From positions 1 through 64,000 of the forward strand of contig NZ_SLZL01000013.1 of the NCBI RefSeq assembly GCF_004342605.1: 64,000 bases of DNA. The letters run 5' to 3'. The stretch comes from Caulobacter sp. BK020. GTDB lineage: Bacteria; Pseudomonadota; Alphaproteobacteria; Caulobacterales; Caulobacteraceae. The notes under the pieces were generated by a model. The model had not been told where the DNA came from. It ran no database searches and was given only the letters and a program-made list of their open reading frames with translations. Within the stretch, counting starts at the first letter, position 1, and every line of letters begins with the position of its first letter. Positions 52,643 to 61,640 of this stretch are shown here, one piece after another. The translations under genes were made by a program, and so were the position numbers.

Positions 52643-55414
52643 CTACAGGATGAAATCGCTGTGGACCAGCGACGTGGCGTTGGCCAACAGGATCGAGAAG
52701 TCCGCATGGCCGTCGCCGTTGACGTCAGCCTGGACCGTCAGCCCCCCGGCGGTGGCGTCGTAGCGAACCTCGCCCGCCACATGGTGGAAGGCGCTCTGGC
52801 CGATGAAGGCGAAGGGATCGTCGAGGCCGCCGGGCACGGGGTCGATGGCCGACAGGTCGATGCGATCGCCCTGGGCGTGCGAGAAGTCGAGGATCCTGTC
52901 GACATCGCCGGCGTTGAAGGCGCCGAACACGAACAGGTCCCCGCCCGCACCGCCCTTCAGCACGTCGAAGCCCGCGCCCCCGGCCAGGGTGTCGGCGCCG
53001 CTTCCGCCCGTCAGGCTGTTGTTGAAGGCCGAACCGTTCAACCGGACCCCGGCCGTGGCGGCCGCGGCGTCGACATCCTCGAAGCCCGCCACATAGGCCG
53101 AACCGCCGCTGATCTGGCTGGTCGAGAAGTTGCCCAGGTTCACGGTGGCGGCGGTGTTGAGGACCAGGGTGTCGCGCCCGGCGCCGCCGTCGATGACGGT
53201 GTCGGCGGCGTCGTAGACGATGCGGTCGTCGCCCGCCTCGCCGCGCACCTGGTCGACGCCCGCGCCGCCGTCCAGGACGTCGCCGCCCAGGCCGCCCTTG
53301 AGGACGTCGGAGCCCGCTCCGCCCATCAAGGTGTCGGCGCCGCCGCCGCCCGTCAGGCTGTTGTTGAACTGTGAGCCGGTGACGGTGATCCCGGCCGTCG
53401 CATCCGTGGCGTCGACACTTTCGAACCCTGTGACATAGGCCGAACCGCCGCTGACCTGGCTGGACGAGAAGTTCTCCAGATGCACCGTGGCGGCCGCCTT
53501 CAGGACCAGGGTGTCGCTACCGGCCCCGCCGTCGATGACGGTGTCGGCGGAGTCGTAGACGATGCGGTCGTCGCCCGCCTCGCCGCGCTGCTGGTCCGAA
53601 CCGATCCCACCATCAAGGAAATCGGCCCCGCCCCCGCCCTTGAGACTATCCGCGCCGCCGCCGCCGACCAGGGTGTCGGCATAGGCGCCGCCCGTCAGCC
53701 TGTTGTCCAAGGTCGAGCCGTTCAGGACAACGGCGCCGCTGGCGGCCGAGGCGTCGACGTCCTCGAAATCGGTGACCACGGCGGCCCCGCCAGCGACCTG
53801 GTTGACCGAGTCGCCCAGATTGACCGTCGCGCTGGCCTTCAGGACCAGGGTGTCGTGGCCCGCGCCGCCTGAGATGGAGACGGCCGTCCGGTCATAGGTG
53901 AGGGTGTCGTCGCCGGACAGGTCGAGCGCTTTAGGCGGCGTGGCGACCTTGTCGACGCTGGCCATGATCGTCGTGGTGGTCGTGCCCGAGCCCTCGACGT
54001 GCATGACCTTGGTCGAGCCGTCGAGGTTCCGGGCCCGGACGTCGAGGTCCAGGTTGTTGACGGTCAGCGACCCGGCGCCCGAGACAACCTCCGCCCCCAG
54101 CTCGACCGAGGCGACATAATCGGCCGACGAGACCAGCTTCAGCCCTTCGAGCGTCTTGAGGATCCCGGCGATGTCGATCTGGCCCTTGGGCGTGTCCTGG
54201 TCGAGGACCACGGCGGTGTAGGTCCAGTCGCCGGTGGTGTTGGCGTAGATCTTGCCGGTGACCGAGCCGTTGGAATAGGTCCCGACCTGCTGGCCGGAGG
54301 GGGCGAAGTCGCCCTTGTGCACCCAGACCATCACCTCGCTGGTGACGGTGTCGGCGCCGCCGTTGGGCGTGTCGGTCAGCCAGATGTCGAAGGCGACGTT
54401 GAAGCCGCCGGTGTTGCCCTTGTAGCTGACGTCGTAGTCGGCCGTCAGTTGCCCCAGCGTGCTGACCTGGACGGGGAAAACCCCGGCGATGTCGCTGACC
54501 TTGTGGCCGCCGCTCATCGGGGCCGGGCCGAAGATCACCTCGGGATAGGCGCGGATGGTCGGATAGGGTTCGGTGACCACCGGGAACGACCAGTTGAAGG
54601 TGGTCTTGGAGGTCATGTCCGAGGCGCTGTAGGCGCTGTCGATCGTATAGTTCTGATTGTAGACGAGAGCGCCGGGGTTCCAGACGTTGTTCAGAACGTA
54701 CCAGCCGTTGGCCGTCCAGGCCGCCCCGGGACCCGTCAGCTGGGCGTAGCCGGCCGGAATGGCGGCGGGATCGGCCTTCAGGCCGAAGTCGTAGGCGGTC
54801 AGGCTGGACAGGGCGGTGTCGCGGATCACCAGGCTCTCGCCGTTGGCGAAGCTAAGCTTGACGTCGGCGCCGCTCTGGGTGGCCAGGGTCTTGAGCTGGG
54901 CGAAGCTGGTGACGCCGTAGCCGGTCAGCTGGATGACGTCGCTGCCCGGCTTGAAGTTCAGGATAGCGTCGGAGCCGTTGCCGGCGGCCACCTTGAAAAG
55001 GTCCCCGCCCGCGCCGCCGACCAGGACGTCATCACCGCCCAGGCCGTTCAGCGTCGCGCCGACGGTCCCCGCCACGATGATGTTGTTGAGGGCGTTGCCG
55101 GTCCCGGCGGTCGAACCGGCCGAGTTCAGCAGAAGGTTCTCGACATTGGCCGCCAGCGTCACCGGACCCCAGAACCGGGCGTCGACGGTGTCGATCCCTT
55201 CGCCGGCCTTCTCGACCACGACCGAAGTGTTGTCCCACAGATAGTAGGTGTCGTCGCCCGCGCCGCCGATCAGCGTATCGCCGCCCGAGCCGTGGAACAC
55301 GTCGTTCTTGCTCGATCCGAGCTGGGTTTCCTTGGCCGTGCTGTTGGCCACCCAGTTGCTGGGCGAGCCCGAGAGCAACAGCTCGGGCCCCTTGGCGGTG
55401 ATATACTTGGACAT
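52643..55414 (-). CDS. RTX protein with GH12 endoglucanase domain
   Basis: 923 aa without a signal peptide. The plan is: RTX nonapeptides at about 40-60 and 120-150, a GH12 domain at about 236-461 with nucleophile Glu360 in SEVMVWVHKG and acid/base Glu442 in VELGAEVVSG, then three near-identical modules of about 113 residues with RTX nonapeptides (about 500-845), and a C-terminal type I secretion ending LVHSDFIL. GH12 enzymes cut cellulose, xyloglucan or beta-1,3-1,4-glucan. The ending matches the RTX lyase at 42885, suggesting the same exporter. GC-skewed tandem repeats make the gene liable to length change. Confidence 0.9.
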   Translation of the reverse strand: MSKYITAKGPELLLSGSPSNWVANSTAKETQLGSSKNDVFHGSGGDTLIGGAGDDTYYLWDNTSVVVEKAGEGIDTVDARFWGPVTLAANVENLLLNSAGSTAGTGNALNNIIVAGTVGATLNGLGGDDVLVGGAGGDLFKVAAGNGSDAILNFKPGSDVIQLTGYGVTSFAQLKTLATQSGADVKLSFANGESLVIRDTALSSLTAYDFGLKADPAAIPAGYAQLTGPGAAWTANGWYVLNNVWNPGALVYNQNYTIDSAYSASDMTSKTTFNWSFPVVTEPYPTIRAYPEVIFGPAPMSGGHKVSDIAGVFPVQVSTLGQLTADYDVSYKGNTGGFNVAFDIWLTDTPNGGADTVTSEVMVWVHKGDFAPSGQQVGTYSNGSVTGKIYANTTGDWTYTAVVLDQDTPKGQIDIAGILKTLEGLKLVSSADYVASVELGAEVVSGAGSLTVNNLDLDVRARNLDGSTKVMHVEGSGTTTTTIMASVDKVATPPKALDLSGDDTLTYDRTAVSISGGAGHDTLVLKASATVNLGDSVNQVAGGAAVVTDFEDVDASAASGAVVLNGSTLDNRLTGGAYADTLVGGGGADSLKGGGGADFLDGGIGSDQQRGEAGDDRIVYDSADTVIDGGAGSDTLVLKAAATVHLENFSSSQVSGGSAYVTGFESVDATDATAGITVTGSQFNNSLTGGGGADTLMGGAGSDVLKGGLGGDVLDGGAGVDQVRGEAGDDRIVYDAADTVIDGGAGRDTLVLNTAATVNLGNFSTSQISGGSAYVAGFEDVDAAAATAGVRLNGSAFNNSLTGGSGADTLAGGAGFDVLKGGAGGDLFVFGAFNAGDVDRILDFSHAQGDRIDLSAIDPVPGGLDDPFAFIGQSAFHHVAGEVRYDATAGGLTVQADVNGDGHADFSILLANATSLVHSDFIL
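52940..53950 (-). repeat. Three tandem modules of about 340 bases in the RTX-GH12 gene
   Basis: GACCAGGGTGTCG recurs at about 53164, 53509 and 53848, so the period is 339-345 bases. Each module encodes DTLVLKAxATVxL, an FExVDA-type segment, xLTGGxxADTLxGG and the RTX nonapeptides. Modules 2 and 3 are the most alike, indicating recent duplication. Confidence 0.75.
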
Positions 55415-55826
55415 TGTACCCCTCCGAACGAGGGAGGGTCTAAGCGTCGCACGCTGAACGATGAGTAGAACTTCGTGATTAATCTAAGATTACGATAGTA
55501 TAATGGATTGTTAAATCCACAACCTTACCGAAAGCTCCGCCAAGATTTCGCCTCACGCAGTGGTCCAATTCCAACATTTACGGCACACCACGAGATATAC
55601 TGAGGAAATAGCGAATTCCGAAAAGTATAGGCGAGCATCCAACGATGCTCAGGGCGAACGAAGATCAAAAGCACAGCAGAGCGGCCAAAGAGTCGCCGAT
55701 GTTCGGGCGTCATGAATCGCTCTCGGCCGAGGCCGGCGCGCGCCCTCGCTGCTTGCCCAGGGAACGGCGACGGCGCGCCGTTTTGTCGCGCCGTTCGGGA
55801 CGGTCGATCGTGCGGCGAGCGCGGCC
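55415..55826. other. Intergenic region upstream of the RTX-GH12 gene
   Basis: 410 bases. 55460-55640 is AT-rich with GATTAATCTAAGATTACGAT and a GGATT-GTTA-AATCC palindrome at 55505-55518, features of a regulated promoter. The remaining part towards pyrF is GC-rich and has no supported gene; a 62-residue frame at 55525-55713 is probably spurious. Confidence 0.4.
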
Positions 55827-56516
55827 TCAGGCCTCGGCCATCTCGGCCACCACCTTCAGCGCCGCCTCGCGCGGGTCGTTGGCCGCCGTGATCGGACGGC
55901 CGCAGACCAGGTGGCTGGCGCCGGCCTTCAGGGCGTCGGCCGGGGTGGCGGCGCGAGCCTGGTCGTTCTTGGCCGACCAGTACGGGCGCACGCCCGGCGT
56001 CACCACCAGGAAGTCCGGACCGGCGATCTCGCGGGCCAGGGCGGCCTCGTGGGGGGACGAGACGATGCCGTCGACGCCGCAGTCCACCGCCTGGCGGATC
56101 CGCCGCGCCACCAGGTCGCGGGCGCTGAACGCATAGCCAAGTTCGATCAGGTCGGCGTCGTTCAGGCTGGTCAGCACGGTGACGGCCAGGATCTTCAGGT
56201 CCGAGCCGCCCTTGGCCTTGACCGCCGATTGCATCACCTGCGGCTCGGCGTGGACCGTCAGCAGGTCGCAGCCGGCTCCGGCCAGCACCCGGGCCGAACG
56301 TTCGACGGTCGCGCCGATGTCGTGCAGCTTCCAGTCCAGGAAGATCGACTTGCCCTCGCCCTTCAGGTCGCGGGCCAGGGCCATGCCGTCGGTGGCCAAC
56401 AGCTCCAGCCCGATCTTGTAGAACGACACCGCGTCGCCGAGCCTGTCGACCATGGCCCGGGCTTCGGCGACACTGGGCAGGTCGAGCGGCAGGATCAGGC
56501 GCGGATCGGCGGTCAT
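55827..56516 (-). CDS. pyrF: Orotidine 5'-phosphate decarboxylase
   Basis: Last step of UMP synthesis. 229 aa with TIM-barrel motifs LILPLDLPSVAEARAMVDRL, the catalytic array FLDWKLHDIGATV (Asp-x-Lys-x-x-Asp), TVLTSLNDADL, SSPHEAALAREI and VVTPGVRP, plus SHLVCGRPIT near the end. The start at 56516 (MTADPRLIL) is used; an upstream ATG would add nine residues. The gene is monocistronic here, with marC divergent. Confidence 0.95.
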   Translation of the reverse strand: MTADPRLILPLDLPSVAEARAMVDRLGDAVSFYKIGLELLATDGMALARDLKGEGKSIFLDWKLHDIGATVERSARVLAGAGCDLLTVHAEPQVMQSAVKAKGGSDLKILAVTVLTSLNDADLIELGYAFSARDLVARRIRQAVDCGVDGIVSSPHEAALAREIAGPDFLVVTPGVRPYWSAKNDQARAATPADALKAGASHLVCGRPITAANDPREAALKVVAEMAEA

Positions 56517-56601
56517 GGGCGTTCCCCGGGGTGTGGCGCGCACGTCCGCATCACCCTAAGAAGGGTGCGGATCCGCGCGAATTGAAAGCTAAGCACCCCG
56601 A

Positions 56602-57297
56602 ATGAGCCAGGCCGAGCTCGCCGTCAACTTCTTCGTCGCCCTGTTCGCCCTGATCGACCCGATCGGCAACGTGCCGCTGTTCGCCGCCGCCACCCTGGGC
56701 GCGGCCGCCGCCGGCCGACGGATGGTGGCGGTCTATATCGGCCTGTTCGTCGCGGCCTTCCTGATCTTCTTCTATTTCACCGGCGTGTCGCTGCTGGAGT
56801 TCTTCGGCATCTCGATGCCGGCCTTCCGCATCGCCGGCGGCATCATCCTGTTCATCCTGGGCCTGGACATGGTGCGCGACGACTTCACCACCATGTTCGC
56901 CGACGCGGCCGAGGGCGTTGAGGGCCAGTCGGCCCGGGTCTACGCCAGGCAGCGGTTCGAGCGGCTGATCGTTCCGTTCGCCATGCCGCTGCTGATCGGG
57001 CCGGGCGCGATCTCGACGGTGATCATCTACGCCAGCGAGGCCAAAAGCTTCGGCTTGGCGGGCATGGCCATCGGCTGCGGAGTGATCGCGGCCGTGGCGC
57101 TGGTGCTGGTGGCCACCTTCTGGGCCTCGCCGATCATCAGCCGGGTGCTGGGCCGGATCGGCATGAGCATCGTGGTGCGGGTGCTGGGCCTGATCCTCTG
57201 CGCCCTGGCGGTGCAGTTCGTGCTGATCGGCGTGGGCGACGCGACGCGCGGCCTGATCCGGGCCGACGCCAAGGCGCCGTACACGGAGCATCGGTAG
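56602..57297 (+). CDS. MarC family integral membrane protein
   Basis: 231 aa with six membrane segments. NFFVALFALIDPIGNVPLFA at the N-terminus and RIAGGIILFILGLDMV are typical of the MarC/UPF0056 family. Despite the name, a role in multiple antibiotic resistance has not been supported; transport is suspected. It is divergent from pyrF and convergent with the short-chain dehydrogenase gene, six bases apart at their stops. Confidence 0.9.
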   Translation: MSQAELAVNFFVALFALIDPIGNVPLFAAATLGAAAAGRRMVAVYIGLFVAAFLIFFYFTGVSLLEFFGISMPAFRIAGGIILFILGLDMVRDDFTTMFADAAEGVEGQSARVYARQRFERLIVPFAMPLLIGPGAISTVIIYASEAKSFGLAGMAIGCGVIAAVALVLVATFWASPIISRVLGRIGMSIVVRVLGLILCALAVQFVLIGVGDATRGLIRADAKAPYTEHR

Positions 57298-57303
57298 GGC
57301 CGA

Positions 57304-58104
57304 TCAAACCTTTCTGAACCGCGACCCCTGGCTGGCCATCAGCGCCAGGGCCCAGTCGTCGGGAATCAGCTTGGCCAGCACGGCGATGGCCTTGTTGGGC
57401 GAGCCCGGCACGCAGATCGCACGGTTGGCCTCGGCGGCCTCGTAGCCCGCCGCGGCCACCTCGTCGGCGCCCAGCCACAGCCAGGCCGGCAAGCTCTGGC
57501 TGACCTGGGCCCGGGTGCCGTTGACGTCGTGGAATTCCGAATAGGTGAAGCCCGGGCACAGGGCCGAGACGTGGACCCCGGCGTCTTGCGTCTCCAGGTG
57601 CAGGCTCTGGGAGAACTTCACCAGGAAGCTCTTGGTCGCCGCATAGAGGGTATGGCCGGCCGCGCCCGGCGCCAGGCCGGCCAGCGAGGCGACGTTGACG
57701 ATCCGGCCGAAGCCGCGCTCGATCATGCCCGGCAGCACCTTGTGCGTCAGGCCGCAGACCGAAACCAGCAGCACCTGCAGGAAGGCGGCCTGGTCGGTCC
57801 ACTGGGTCTGGGCGTAGGCGCCCGGCAGGCCATAGCCGGCGTTGTTGACCAAGGCGTCGACCACCCGGCCCTCGGCCTCGATGGCGGCCAGCACCTGGTC
57901 GACGGCCCCGACCTCCCCCAGGTCGGCGGCGATCGGATAGGCCTCGACCCCGAACCGCAGGCGGATCTCGGCGGCCAGGGACTCCAGCCGGTCCAGCCGG
58001 CGCGCGGTCAGGGCCACGTCATAGCCGTGGCTGGCGTAGATGCGGGCGAAGGCGGCCCCGATGCCGGCGGAGGCGCCGGTGATCAGGGCGAGGCGGCGGG
58101 CCAT
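57304..58104 (-). CDS. Short-chain dehydrogenase/reductase
   Basis: 266 aa. The cofactor-binding segment is ITGASAGIGAAFARIYA (TGxxxGIG), followed by DALVNNAGYGLPG, the catalytic Ser in VNVASLAG, and the Tyr-x-x-x-Lys as LYAATKSFL. It belongs to the classical DltE/SDR subgroup with a Trp/Asp-rich C-terminus (IPDDWALALMASQGSRFRKV). The substrate cannot be deduced. The frame is open to 58152, but the ATG at 58104 starts directly with the fold (MARRLALITG). Confidence 0.92.
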   Translation of the reverse strand: MARRLALITGASAGIGAAFARIYASHGYDVALTARRLDRLESLAAEIRLRFGVEAYPIAADLGEVGAVDQVLAAIEAEGRVVDALVNNAGYGLPGAYAQTQWTDQAAFLQVLLVSVCGLTHKVLPGMIERGFGRIVNVASLAGLAPGAAGHTLYAATKSFLVKFSQSLHLETQDAGVHVSALCPGFTYSEFHDVNGTRAQVSQSLPAWLWLGADEVAAAGYEAAEANRAICVPGSPNKAIAVLAKLIPDDWALALMASQGSRFRKV

Positions 58105-58265
58105 GCGGCGTGTGTCCAGAGCAACGCGGTTCAACGTCACCAGACCAAGCACGACCGTCGATTTGGTTCAAGCGCGCCCGGGACCAGCCCCCGTCCTGAG
58201 CCTGGAAAGGAGGGAGGGGGCGCTCGGGCTCAAGCGCCCCCTCGGCGGCGCCGGAGCGCCGCGGG

Positions 58266-58301
58266 GCCCGTCCTTCGGGCTGGGGGACCGGAAGGACGGG
58301 C
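58266..58301. terminator. GC-rich stem downstream of the flavodoxin gene
   Basis: GCCCGTCCTTC pairs with GAAGGACGGGC around a 14-base loop. It lies 10 bases past the stop of the flavodoxin gene on the minus strand. No T-run follows, so intrinsic termination is uncertain. Confidence 0.4.
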
Positions 58302-58311
58302 GGACCTCTCG

Positions 58312-58917
58312 TTAGGCGGCTTCGCTGAGCGCCGGTTGGGCGCCGCGCGTCCAACGGACGGCGGCCTCGGCGATGCGCACGCCGAACAGGCGGGCGGTCT
58401 CGCGATCGCCGGCCGGCGGGGTGATCTCCGGCGAGGCATTGTCCGACTGGGCGGCCAGGCCGATGAACGAGCCGACGCGGTTTAGCGTGTCGGGGCCGCG
58501 CTCGGCGGCCGTGACTCCGGGAGGGGCCAGGCCCAGGTTCACCCAGTTCATGCCGTGCTGGGCGGCCAGGATGGTCAGGCTTTCCAGCGCATGGCCCTTG
58601 TCGCCCGCGAAGCTGTGGGAGTTGGTGAAGCCGGCGGCCAGCTTGTCTTTCCAGGCGCCGGTGAAGAACACCCCGGCGGTAGCGTCGGCGAACACTTTGA
58701 ACACGCCAGAGACGTCGCCCATGTAGGTCGGCGCGCCGAACACCACGGCGTCGGCCGCGGTGATTTCCTCGATGATCGGCGCGAAGTCCTGCGCCGCGTT
58801 GTCGATCTTCAGCACCACCGGGGTCTGGCCGGCGTCGCGGACGCCTTCGGCGATCTTGTCGGCCAGGACGGCGGTGTGGCCGTAGCCCGAGTGGTAAACG
58901 ATGGCGACCTTGGTCAT
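58312..58917 (-). CDS. WrbA-like flavodoxin family protein
   Basis: 201 aa FMN-binding quinone reductase or electron carrier. The FMN phosphate loop is YHSGYGHTAVLADKI, followed by VVFGAPTYMGDVSGVFKVFA and SHSFAGDKG, which are family features. It probably reduces quinones with two electrons and protects against redox stress. The Rrf2-type regulator gene directly upstream on the same strand suggests redox-dependent control. The start at 58917 is the first good one (MTKVAIVYHSG). Confidence 0.9.
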   Translation of the reverse strand: MTKVAIVYHSGYGHTAVLADKIAEGVRDAGQTPVVLKIDNAAQDFAPIIEEITAADAVVFGAPTYMGDVSGVFKVFADATAGVFFTGAWKDKLAAGFTNSHSFAGDKGHALESLTILAAQHGMNWVNLGLAPPGVTAAERGPDTLNRVGSFIGLAAQSDNASPEITPPAGDRETARLFGVRIAEAAVRWTRGAQPALSEAA

Positions 58918-59017
58918 TGTCGTGAGCCCTGGAATGGTTGCGGCTTCGCAACTGAAACCGTGTCGATTACGTATGTGCGGCCATGGCGTTTTCCAGGGCA
59001 TCAGCAACCGACGTTGG

Positions 59018-59032
59018 TGCAGTTATTCTGCA
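59018..59032. promoter_or_regulatory. Inverted repeat in the flavodoxin/Rrf2 interval
   Basis: TGCAGTTATTCTGCA has 5-base arms and a 5-base centre, about 100 bases before the flavodoxin start and within 30 bases after the end of the Rrf2 gene. Rrf2 regulators bind comparable short palindromes. Evidence is positional only. Confidence 0.4.
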
Positions 59033-59059
59033 AGCCGATTTAGCGGCGATGACTCCGCC

Positions 59060-59497
59060 CTACGCCGCCGCCTCGACGGTCGCGCTGTTCAGGAGGTCGG
59101 CGACCGAGATCTGCGACAGACGGTCGGCGACGGCCGTGTCGGCGGCGATCATCGCCCCGCGCACGGCGTCGGGGATCTTCTCGCCGACCGGGCAGCCCTT
59201 GACGCCCTTGGGGGCGACGCCGAGGTGGGCGCAGCCGTTCACGGCCCGCAGCACGACATCCAGGGTGATGGCCTCAGGCGCCTTCAACAGCCAGGCCCCG
59301 CCATTGGCCCCGGCCCGCGCGCCGATCAGCCCCGCCTTGCCCAGCATGGCCGTCACGCGACGCACCACAACCGGGTTGGTCGGGACCGAGGCGGCCAGCT
59401 CGGCGCTGGCCACGGCGCGGTCCGCCGAGAACGCCTTCTTGTGCGCCAGATAGGCCAAGGCGTGCGCGGCGACGGGGAATTTCTGACTGTCGGACAT
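59060..59497 (-). CDS. Rrf2 family transcriptional regulator
   Basis: 145 aa. The winged helix begins FPVAAHALAYLAHKKAFSAD and includes SAELAASVPTNPVVVRRVTA and LIGARAGANGGAWLLKAPEA. Two cysteines (NGCAHLGVAPKG and VKGCPVGEK) are placed where Rrf2 proteins sense redox or bind a cluster, but the three-Cys Fe-S pattern is incomplete. It is probably a repressor of the flavodoxin gene that follows. The start at 59497 gives the normal length; the very long antisense frame over kup is not coding. Confidence 0.9.
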   Translation of the reverse strand: MSDSQKFPVAAHALAYLAHKKAFSADRAVASAELAASVPTNPVVVRRVTAMLGKAGLIGARAGANGGAWLLKAPEAITLDVVLRAVNGCAHLGVAPKGVKGCPVGEKIPDAVRGAMIAADTAVADRLSQISVADLLNSATVEAAA

Positions 59498-59668
59498 TTT
59501 TCTATGACAGGACCCTAAGGGCGTCGCTCGCGCGTTCAACCAAAAACTATCGTCGTCGTCGGGCGTCAGGTCGCGATTGAACCCGAGCGGGATTGGGTGT
59601 ATCGCGCCCCGCTTGATCGATATGGGGCTCCGCGCCGCGTTTTGCGAGGGCGACCCCGGAGGGATTGA

Positions 59669-61639
59669 ATGGCTTCCGAAGCCTCTGGCGCGCCCGCTTC
59701 CGACAGCGCCGCCCCCAACGCCGCCCTGTGCGATGTCCCTCCGCAAGCCGGCCATGACCTGAAAGGGCACAGCTTCCTGGCGCTGGCGCTCGGCGCCGTG
59801 GGCGTGGTGTTCGGCGACATCGGGACCAGCCCGCTCTACGCCATGCGCGAGGCGCTCGCCCATTCGCGCAGCACCACCGCCACCGAGCACGCCGTGCTGG
59901 GCGTCGTGTCGCTGGTGTTGTGGACCCTGACCCTGTTCGTCACGATCAAGTACGTGATCTTCTTCATGCGGGCCGACAACAAGGGCGAGGGCGGCACCCT
60001 GGCCCTGATGGCCCTGGCCCAGAAGGCGCTGGGCAAGGTCGGCAACAAGCGCTCGACCGCTGTGTTCTTCCTGGGCGTGATCGGCGCGGCCCTGTTCTAC
60101 GGCGACGGCATCATCACCCCGGCCATTTCGGTGCTGTCGGCGGTGGAGGGCATGAAGGACGCGCCGCACGTCGGCCACGCCCTGTCGTCCTACGTGCTGC
60201 CGATCTCGGCGGGGATTCTGGTGGCCCTGTTCCTGGTCCAGGCCAAGGGCACCCACCGGATGGCCGCCCTGTTCGGACCGGTGATGGCCGCCTGGTTCCT
60301 GATCCTGGGCGCCCTGGGCCTGTTCCACCTGGTCGACGACCTGTCGATCCTGCGCGCCTTCAATCCCTGGTACGGCCTGCGCTTCCTGCTTGAGAACGGC
60401 TTTCTGGGCTTCGTGATCCTGGGCAGCGTGTTCCTGGCGGTGACCGGGGCCGAGGCCCTGTACGCCGACATGGGCCACTTCGGCAAAAGCCCGATCCGCG
60501 CGGCCTGGCTGTACCTGGCCTTCCCCTGCCTGGCCCTGAACTATCTGGGCCAGGGCTCGCTGGTGCTGGACCACCCCGCCTCGCGGCACAATCCGTTCTG
60601 GGACATGGTCCCGACCTTCGCCTACTGGCCGGTGCTGCTGATGGCCACGGTGGCCACGGTGATCGCCAGCCAGGCGGTGATCACCGGCGCCTTCTCGATG
60701 ACCCAGCAGGCGGTGCAGTTGGGCCTGTTGCCGCGCCTGGACATCAAGCGCACCTCCGAGACCCAGGCCGGCCAGATCTACGTACCGTCGGTCAACACCT
60801 TCCTGCTGGTCGGCGTGCTGATCCTGCTGGTGATGTTCCAGAGCTCGCACAAGCTGGCCTCGGCCTATGGCATCGCCGTGACCGGCGCGATGTTCGTCGA
60901 CACCCTGCTGGCCTATGTGGTGCTGCGCCTGGTGTGGAAGTGGAGCCTCTGGCAGACCGCCGCCCTGCTGATCCCGCTGGCGATGATCGACATGGTGTTC
61001 ATCGCCTCGAACATGCTGAAGATCCCGGACGGCGCCTGGCTGCCGCTGGCCTTCGGGGCGGTGCTGGTGCTGATCATGTGGACCTGGACGCGCGGCGCCC
61101 AGATCCTGACCGACAAGACCCGCCGCGACAGCGTGCCCCTGGTTGACCTGATGGAGATCCTGCGGGCCCGCGCGCCCCACCGCGCGCCCGGCACGGCGAT
61201 CTTCCTGACTTCCGATCCGGACATGACCCCGGTCGCCCTGATGCACAACCTCAAGCACAACAAGGTGCTGCACGAGCGCAACGTGATCCTGACCGTCCGC
61301 ACGGCCGAGACGCCCCGCGTCGCCGACGAGGACCGCGTCCGCACCCAGGCGATCAACGCCGACTTCAAGAAGGTCGAGATCTATTACGGCTTCATGGAAA
61401 GCCCGAACGTGCCCAAGGCCCTGGCCATCCTGCGCAAGCAGCAGGGGCTGAAGTTCGACATCATGGCCACCAGCTTCTTCCTGGGCCGCCGGTCGATTGT
61501 GCCGTCGGCCAACAGCGGCATGCCGCTGTGGCAGGACCGGATCTTCATCTTCCTGATGAAGAACGCCACCAACCCGACCGACTTCTTCAAGATCCCGCCC
61601 GGCCGGGTCGTCGAGCTGGGCGCGCAGGTGACGGTCTAG
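59669..61639 (+). CDS. kup: Potassium transporter Kup
   Basis: 656 aa with 12 predicted membrane helices. LALGAVGVVFGDIGTSPLYA is the family signature, followed by DNKGEGGTLALMAL, FYGDGIITPAISVLSAVEG and AVTGAEALYADMGHFGK. The C-terminal cytosolic domain (RVPGTAIFLTSDPDMTP-like, here HRAPGTAIFLTSDPDMTPVA) is complete. It takes up K+ with protons, and serves in low-pH or osmotic conditions. The ATG is at 59669. The next small membrane gene starts one base after its stop. Confidence 0.95.
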   Translation: MASEASGAPASDSAAPNAALCDVPPQAGHDLKGHSFLALALGAVGVVFGDIGTSPLYAMREALAHSRSTTATEHAVLGVVSLVLWTLTLFVTIKYVIFFMRADNKGEGGTLALMALAQKALGKVGNKRSTAVFFLGVIGAALFYGDGIITPAISVLSAVEGMKDAPHVGHALSSYVLPISAGILVALFLVQAKGTHRMAALFGPVMAAWFLILGALGLFHLVDDLSILRAFNPWYGLRFLLENGFLGFVILGSVFLAVTGAEALYADMGHFGKSPIRAAWLYLAFPCLALNYLGQGSLVLDHPASRHNPFWDMVPTFAYWPVLLMATVATVIASQAVITGAFSMTQQAVQLGLLPRLDIKRTSETQAGQIYVPSVNTFLLVGVLILLVMFQSSHKLASAYGIAVTGAMFVDTLLAYVVLRLVWKWSLWQTAALLIPLAMIDMVFIASNMLKIPDGAWLPLAFGAVLVLIMWTWTRGAQILTDKTRRDSVPLVDLMEILRARAPHRAPGTAIFLTSDPDMTPVALMHNLKHNKVLHERNVILTVRTAETPRVADEDRVRTQAINADFKKVEIYYGFMESPNVPKALAILRKQQGLKFDIMATSFFLGRRSIVPSANSGMPLWQDRIFIFLMKNATNPTDFFKIPPGRVVELGAQVTV

Positions 61640-61640
61640 G

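Noticed and set aside
55525-55713. 62-codon minus-strand frame
   Set aside because: It lies across the AT-rich promoter of the RTX-GH12 gene, with poor codon bias and no motif.
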